DNA of 6,801 nucleotides from an uncultured Caryophanales bacterium (GTDB lineage: Bacteria > Bacillota_I > Bacilli_A > RFN20 > CAG-826), in assembly GCA_946401755.1 (NCBI GenBank), contig CAMIVH010000048.1, positions 1 to 6,801 of the forward strand. Reading direction: 5' to 3'. Under the pieces are notes generated by a model that searched no databases, had not been told where the DNA came from, and was given only the letters and a program-made list of their open reading frames with translations. Every line of letters begins with the position of its first letter. Positions within the stretch are counted from its first letter, which is position 1. A program made the translations under genes and the position numbers. Positions 6,443 through 6,801 of the stretch are shown in pieces.

Positions 6443-6801
6443 TTAGAATAATGTTGTTTGATGACCAATTTTAAGATGCTTATAAGCTTTCTCTGTGGCG
6501 ACACGTCCACGAGCGGTTCTATCGATCATGCCAATCTGGAGAAGATATGGTTCATAAACGTCTTCTAAGTTATCAATTTCTTCACCAATTGCACTCGCTA
6601 AAGTATCTAAACCAACAGGTCCACCTTTGAATCTTTCGATGATGGTTTTTAAGTATTTGATATCGACATCATCAAGACCGAGTTCATCCACTTTTAAGGC
6701 CTTTAATGCTTGTAAAGCATCGTTGATGGTAATGTGATCTTCACCCGCATAGTTAGCAAAGTCACGAACTCTTCTAAATAATCTATTAGCAATACGAGGT
6801 G
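6443..6801 (-). CDS. ruvB: Holliday junction branch migration helicase RuvB, C-terminal part
   Basis: RuvB is the AAA+ motor that, as hexamers with RuvA, drives branch migration of Holliday junctions in the cytoplasm. The last 118 codons are visible; the N-terminal two thirds with Walker A and B lie beyond the right edge (family length is about 330-345). The segment opens with PRIANRLFRRVRDFA, the sensor-2 region of the small AAA+ lid. The winged-helix DNA-binding domain follows, with FKGGPVGLDTLASAIGEE (57-74 of the visible part), EDVYEPYLLQ (79-88) and RTARGRVAT (94-102). All closely match known RuvB proteins; the only small deviation noticed is FKGGPVG where FGGGPVG is usual. A GTG at 6691 inside this frame is an internal codon, not a start. 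The stop is TAA, followed by a terminator. ruvA would be expected further right but is not visible. Confidence 0.97.
   Translation of the reverse strand, partial: PRIANRLFRRVRDFANYAGEDHITINDALQALKALKVDELGLDDVDIKYLKTIIERFKGGPVGLDTLASAIGEEIDNLEDVYEPYLLQIGMIDRTARGRVATEKAYKHLKIGHQTTLF

Noticed and set aside
1..6801. Mycoplasma-type genetic code (TGA for Trp)
   Set aside because: The Trp codons checked in the ABC, recJ and secDF genes are all TGG, no in-frame TGA is present, and the frames are intact under the standard bacterial code.

Overview
The window is AT-rich and every gene reads on the minus strand. It suggests a low-GC member of the Bacillota, plausibly a Mollicutes-like or Erysipelotrichia-like gut lineage with a compact genome. 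This rests on the AT-rich intergenic DNA, tight gene packing, all four visible stop codons being TAA, and the linkage of ruvB, secDF and recJ, which is typical of Bacillota. Every tryptophan codon I checked is TGG and no in-frame TGA occurs. That fits the standard bacterial code and argues against a Mycoplasma or Spiroplasma (code 4) source. The taxonomic placement is inference.

In transcription order (right to left) the layout is as follows. (1) The C-terminal third of ruvB (Holliday-junction helicase) runs in from the right edge and ends at 6443. A clear intrinsic terminator follows (6386-6414). (2) A 164-base gap carries that terminator, a good sigma-A-type promoter with a small inverted repeat in its spacer, and a strong Shine-Dalgarno. 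These drive secDF (3576-6278), a fused 12-TM Sec-translocon accessory protein of 900 residues with unusually divergent membrane motifs. (3) A terminator-like hairpin lies just after secDF and overlaps the longest possible recJ ORF; recJ (single-strand exonuclease) most likely starts downstream of it at 3527. (4) Four bases after recJ begins a small lipoprotein of unknown function (1277-1957). (5) After a 75-base gap comes an ABC exporter half-transporter of the YheI/MdlA type, cut by the left edge just after its Walker A motif.

The genes form two or three short units rather than one pathway. ruvB and recJ serve DNA recombination and repair. secDF, the lipoprotein and the ABC exporter concern the envelope; the lipoprotein would itself be a Sec substrate. 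The point most worth following up is the SecDF: by hand alignment, both conserved membrane aspartates of the proton-driven SecDF mechanism are replaced by nonpolar residues. No gene-free stretch exceeds 300 bases, and I saw no RNA gene, CRISPR array, insertion sequence or plus-strand gene.
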